Translations under genes and position numbers: made by a program
Shown: one piece after another, positions 42,108 to 44,439 of the stretch
Layout: every line of letters begins with the position of its first letter
Numbering within the stretch: position 1 is the first letter of the stretch
NCBI RefSeq assembly: GCF_015356865.1
Contig: NZ_JAAFZA010000069.1
Location: 1 to 44,439, forward strand
Length of the DNA: 44,439 nt
Reading direction: 5' to 3'
DNA from: Catenulispora pinisilvae
GTDB taxonomy: Bacteria; Actinomycetota; Actinomycetes; Streptomycetales; Catenulisporaceae
Notes under the pieces: model-generated
What the model was told of the DNA's origin: nothing
The model's input: only the letters and a program-made list of their open reading frames with translations
The model's database searches: none

Positions 42108-42506
42108 ATGGCGGGCACTGATTGCCGGCGATCGTGTGGCTCGGATTCGCGATCCTTGCCGCGGCTTCTCGATGACGCGAACCAGGGGCGTTCGGACGTA
42201 CTACTCGCCTTCAAGCGGTGGTTGGTTCCCTCGGATTCGGACGAGCCGATTCCAGATCCTCGGCTAGCCAAGATTGCACTGGGATGGGCGTGGGCAGTCT
42301 CGTGGGCAGTCTTAGGTCGCCCAGGTGTGAGAAAGCAGGTTAGTAAATTCAAGCTGACTGTTGATTTGATCGGAAACCTGATGACTCCTGAGGGAAAGGG
42401 CTCCTTCGGGCGGGTGGATATCTTCGACGGGGAGCGTCATCACGATTTGAACCTTGTCGTGAGGCGTGCTGCTCGCCAGGTGGAGCGGGCGAACCGTTTA
42501 GAATGA
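42108..42506 (+). CDS. Unknown small protein preceding module copy 2
   Basis: The frame is open from 42012 (GTG, 164 aa), but the first 30 codons look non-coding. The ATG at 42108 gives 132 aa (MAGTDCRRSCGSDSRSLP...). The sequence has an amphipathic region (DPRLAKIALGWAWAVSWAVLG) and a charged C-terminus (DIFDGERHHDLNLVVRRAARQ). Base composition is lower in GC than in the galactose operon, which hints at transfer. I do not recognise a family. As at 6960, it sits directly before the duplicated membrane gene, with a gap of 50 bp. Confidence 0.45.
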   Translation: MAGTDCRRSCGSDSRSLPRLLDDANQGRSDVLLAFKRWLVPSDSDEPIPDPRLAKIALGWAWAVSWAVLGRPGVRKQVSKFKLTVDLIGNLMTPEGKGSFGRVDIFDGERHHDLNLVVRRAARQVERANRLE

Positions 42507-42540
42507 TCCGCCTGAGGATGGCCTTTACTGGATTTGTGGC

Positions 42541-43253
42541 AACACGTGGAGCGGAAGTGTTAGGAAGAACGGTTACTCGGGCCTCGTTCGCCGTGAGCTC
42601 GAGCAAGGAGGTCACAGTCCGGAACAAGACTAAGGCGATTGGGGCGATCGGCCTTGGCTCGGTGGCTGCCGGCGCGCTTCTGATCGGCGCTTTTGTCGCG
42701 GTCGCCAAGGGGAACACCTCCGCTGCCTTCGTGGGAACGCCGATCGGCGGGTTCCTCTTCTACGTCTGCTGGCTTGTCGGGTGGCGAGCAACGATCCGGC
42801 TCAGGCCTGAGGGGATCGTCATCGAGAACTGCATCGTCCGGCTCATGGTGCCGTGGCGTTTGGGGCGGCAGTTCGTGGTGTCGTCTGGCATCAAGCTGCG
42901 CCTGCTCGACGGGCGGATGTTGTCCCCGTGGGCTTTCCAAGGCTCCCTGGGAGCTCAGCTCAACGGGTACTCGGCATTCAAACCGATCCGGGACCGCCTC
43001 CAAGAGGAGAGCGACAAGATCGTCCTTTCCGCGCCGGTGGGTGCCGCGTCAGCTGAGTACCGTTGGCGACTGCAGCTGCCCGACTTGTGGATCCCGCTTA
43101 CCTTCATCGGGGTGAGCGAGGCCGTCGTGGCCCTGGCGTACCTCCTCAGCTGACGATTCACGATCCTTCGCGAACTGTAGAAGCGTCCCTGCGCTGGGGA
43201 TCGTCGGGTTCGTTCGACGCAGCGGTGTGATGTTCGCCGACGTGTGTTCAGTC
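42541..43253 (+). repeat. Direct repeat, copy 2 (membrane-gene module)
   Basis: This segment matches 7484-8237. The match covers upstream DNA (ACACGTGGAGCGGAAG), the complete gene and about 100 bp of downstream non-coding DNA including a CGTCG-ggttcgtt-CGACG hairpin. It lacks about 38 bp found before the start codon in copy 1. Confidence 0.85.
42557..43153 (+). CDS. Small membrane protein, PH-like (copy 2)
   Basis: The 198-aa product is homologous end to end with the protein at 7537-8133. The GTG at 42557 is chosen over an ATG at 42503 because it gives the same length as copy 1, lines up residue for residue (MLGRTVTRASF versus MAGPTVTRASF) and has a GGAG ribosome-binding site 5 nt upstream. 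There are two N-terminal membrane helices, a soluble RLRPEGIVIENCIVR core and a C-terminal hydrophobic end. By eye about 21 residues differ from copy 1. The function is unknown. Both copies follow small unknown genes next to toxin or rearranged regions. Confidence 0.75.
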   Translation: MLGRTVTRASFAVSSSKEVTVRNKTKAIGAIGLGSVAAGALLIGAFVAVAKGNTSAAFVGTPIGGFLFYVCWLVGWRATIRLRPEGIVIENCIVRLMVPWRLGRQFVVSSGIKLRLLDGRMLSPWAFQGSLGAQLNGYSAFKPIRDRLQEESDKIVLSAPVGAASAEYRWRLQLPDLWIPLTFIGVSEAVVALAYLLS

Positions 43254-43835
43254 GCCCATTCGGCCCGCACTGAGCCCGGACCAGATGTCAAACTGCTCAG
43301 CCGTGCGGTTGGCGCGGCCATCGTTTCCGGCGTTGTTCAGCGCCTCTATCCTGTGACTGCGGCGGTCGTGGCATCCGTCGGGTGGCGCCTGTGGGGCGGG
43401 GAGACGCACAAGGTCAGTCAGGCGGCGGCGAAGGGTGAGGTCACGCGGGCGCTTGACTCCATGGTCCAGGCCACTGGCGTCAGCCGCCAGAACTACACCT
43501 CGGCCGTCGCCCTCCAGCGCTGCGACAACGGCGTGGGCGGGTACGACGGCTGGGAGGTGTATGCGGGAGGCGCATTCGAGCATCAGACCCAGGGCGGCGC
43601 TGTTGCGATGGCCAACGTCCTGAGTGCCTATCTGCGGCGGGCCGGCTATTCGGGTGTCAAGCAGACGGTCGATGCTCAGACGGTTCGCGTTGACGGTACT
43701 AAGGGAGGCGTCGCGGCAGTTTTGCACTATGACGCCTCGGATGGCCTCGATCAGATCATCATCACCGCCGGGACCGGGTGTGACATTGTTCCAGATCCTG
43801 CTGATACCACTGCCGTGAGTAAGATCATCGGCTGA
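43227..43835 (+). CDS. Unknown protein, possibly exported; 5' end uncertain
   Basis: The open frame from ATG 43227 gives 202 aa. Its first 9 codons come from the end of the duplicated segment and so are unlikely to be the native start. A GTG at 43353 would give 160 aa (MTAAVVASVGWRLWGG...), but neither start has a good ribosome-binding site. Two hydrophobic stretches near the N-terminus (VGAAIVSGVV, VTAAVVASVGW) could be a signal or anchor. The rest is a coherent domain (YTSAVALQRCDNGVGGYDGW, VLSAYLRRAGYSGV, VAAVLHYDASDGLDQIII) with two Cys residues. I do not recognise the family. The native 5' end was probably lost when the duplicated segment arrived. Confidence 0.55.
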   Translation: MMFADVCSVAHSARTEPGPDVKLLSRAVGAAIVSGVVQRLYPVTAAVVASVGWRLWGGETHKVSQAAAKGEVTRALDSMVQATGVSRQNYTSAVALQRCDNGVGGYDGWEVYAGGAFEHQTQGGAVAMANVLSAYLRRAGYSGVKQTVDAQTVRVDGTKGGVAAVLHYDASDGLDQIIITAGTGCDIVPDPADTTAVSKIIG

Positions 43836-44012
43836 CCGGTGCGGAGCGCCGATGGTGCTTCGGCGTCGACGCTCGGGCGGGAGCGCCGCTGAAGCGGGCT
43901 GTCGTGTGTCTGCGCCTTAATCGTGCCCGAGCTCGGGCGCTGGGCTTGCTAGCGCGAACCTGACCAGCCTCTTATCAGGGGACTGCGAGCTGTTGCCGGA
44001 GACTGGTGTGCA
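43836..44012. other. Intergenic stretch without a supported gene
   Basis: This lies between the unknown protein and the tRNA-like fragment. I find no complete tRNA: nothing here pairs with the acceptor-like end at 44026-44034. A CCTC-TTATCA-GGGG stem-loop at about 43968-43981 resembles an anticodon arm but is imperfect. Confidence 0.4.
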
Positions 44013-44034
44013 GGTTCGAATCCTACCGGTGCAC
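44009..44034 (+). tRNA. tRNA 3'-end-like fragment (possible att site)
   Basis: GCAGG-TTCGAAT-CCTAC (44010-44026) has the T-arm consensus GGTTCGAATCC with one stem mismatch. It is followed by CGGTGCA and C, as in an acceptor strand. No matching 5' half is present in the preceding 90 bases, so this is not a complete tRNA gene. Such leftovers are typical where an element integrated in or left a tRNA gene. The sequence just downstream recurs at about 14.8 kb. Confidence 0.4.
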
Positions 44035-44071
44035 ATTGTTTGACCAGTGGCGGAGCGTTGGGGGTGCTCCG
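44031..44071. repeat. tRNA-distal repeat with hairpin (copy 2)
   Basis: GCACAT, TTGACCAGTGGCGGAG (44040-44055) and a hairpin CGGAGC (44051-44056)/GCTCCG (44066-44071) correspond in order to GCACAT, TTGACCAGCGGCGGAG and the hairpin at 14786-14828. The hairpin is a plausible tRNA terminator. The two copies are in direct orientation, 29.2 kb apart. Confidence 0.6.
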
Positions 44072-44198
44072 TCGCCGGTGTTCTGCCGACTGGTTTGCCC
44101 CGTTTCGGCGGGGACGGTGCGGTGCGGTGCCGGGTGGGCGCGTAGCCTTCTCTTGATCCGTCCGGAGTTGATCCATCCGCAGCGTCCAGGGAATTCCA

Positions 44199-44439
44199 TT
44201 GAACTTCTGGTCTATCTACCAGCACGGGTTTGCGCGTGTGGCCGCGTGTACGGGGCACACGGTTGTTGCTGATCCGCTTGCCAATGTCGAGGCTGTTGTG
44301 CGTTTGGCTCGGCGGTGTGCCGATGACGGGGTCGCGGTGGCGGTGTTTCCTGAGTTGTGCCTGTCTGGGTACTCGATTGAGGACCTGTTGTTGCAGGATG
44401 TGGTGCTTGATGAGGTTGAGGTGGCGGTGGGGGAGGTGG
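44199..44439 (+). CDS. nadE: Glutamine-dependent NAD+ synthetase, N-terminal part (partial)
   Basis: The start is TTG at 44199 with AGGGAA (44188-44193) 5 nt upstream. The frame continues past the window edge. The 80 visible residues (NFWSIYQHGFARVAAC, then FPELCLSGYSIEDLLLQD) are the beginning of the nitrilase-like glutaminase domain of actinobacterial NadE. The Glu of FPEL is the first catalytic residue of the Glu-Lys-Cys triad. The enzyme makes NAD+ from deamido-NAD+, glutamine and ATP. As a core housekeeping gene it marks the chromosomal side of the accessory region. I rejected an ATG-type start because none is in frame nearby. Confidence 0.88.
   Translation, partial: MNFWSIYQHGFARVAACTGHTVVADPLANVEAVVRLARRCADDGVAVAVFPELCLSGYSIEDLLLQDVVLDEVEVAVGEV

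Noticed and set aside
43955-44034. A complete tRNA gene ending at 44034
   Set aside because: Only the T-arm and acceptor 3' strand are recognisable; no complementary 5' acceptor strand or D-arm was found upstream.

Overview
The window is high-GC DNA from a filamentous actinobacterium of the Streptomyces/Catenulispora type. The evidence is a four-gene conservon (cvnABCD), very large RHS polymorphic-toxin genes, an HTH-STAND-WD40 protein, a sugar ABC importer with no ATPase gene of its own, and frequent GTG starts. I cannot name the species from the sequence.

Region 1 (1-16.7 kb) is accessory and much rearranged. It holds the tail of an unidentified gene, then a secreted 2115-aa RHS protein preceded by a structured leader. 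After that come a perfect 13-bp hairpin, a putative immunity gene, and a small membrane gene (module copy 1). Next are a serine-recombinase remnant and a second, T7SS-type RHS toxin gene. That gene is broken twice: by one extra G in a G5 run, and by a 188-bp MITE-like insertion flanked by a TCA duplication. Removing one base and 191 bases restores a single 1496-codon reading frame. A putative immunity gene, a decayed HD-domain fragment and a 5'-truncated cell-wall-binding protein follow. The truncation lies at a repeat that also occurs beside a tRNA-3'-end-like sequence at 44 kb.

Region 2 (16.7-23.9 kb) has a divergent pair of STAND-like signalling proteins, HTH-nSTAND-TM-WD40 on the minus strand and P-loop-TPR on the plus strand. 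A small uncharacterised gene sits 4 bp after the TPR gene.

Region 3 (24.4-28.8 kb) is a tightly overlapping plus-strand operon. It encodes an MHYT-domain membrane sensor followed by cvnA (histidine-kinase-like), cvnB (roadblock), cvnC (DUF742) and cvnD (GTPase-like).

Region 4 (29.1-41.8 kb) is a minus-strand galactoside utilisation locus. A secreted GH27 alpha-galactosidase comes first, then a lipoprotein binding protein, two permeases, a cytoplasmic GH36 alpha-galactosidase, an SDR dehydrogenase, a GntR regulator, galactonate dehydratase, an aldose-epimerase-like protein, KDPGal aldolase and KDG/KDGal kinase. Together these make a nearly complete De Ley-Doudoroff route from alpha-galactosides to pyruvate and glyceraldehyde-3-phosphate. 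No lactonase and no ABC ATPase are encoded here.

Region 5 (42.0-44.4 kb) has a small unknown gene, module copy 2 (89% identical at protein level to copy 1 and in the same orientation about 35 kb away), a possible secreted protein, a tRNA-3'-end-like fragment with a hairpin, and the start of nadE.
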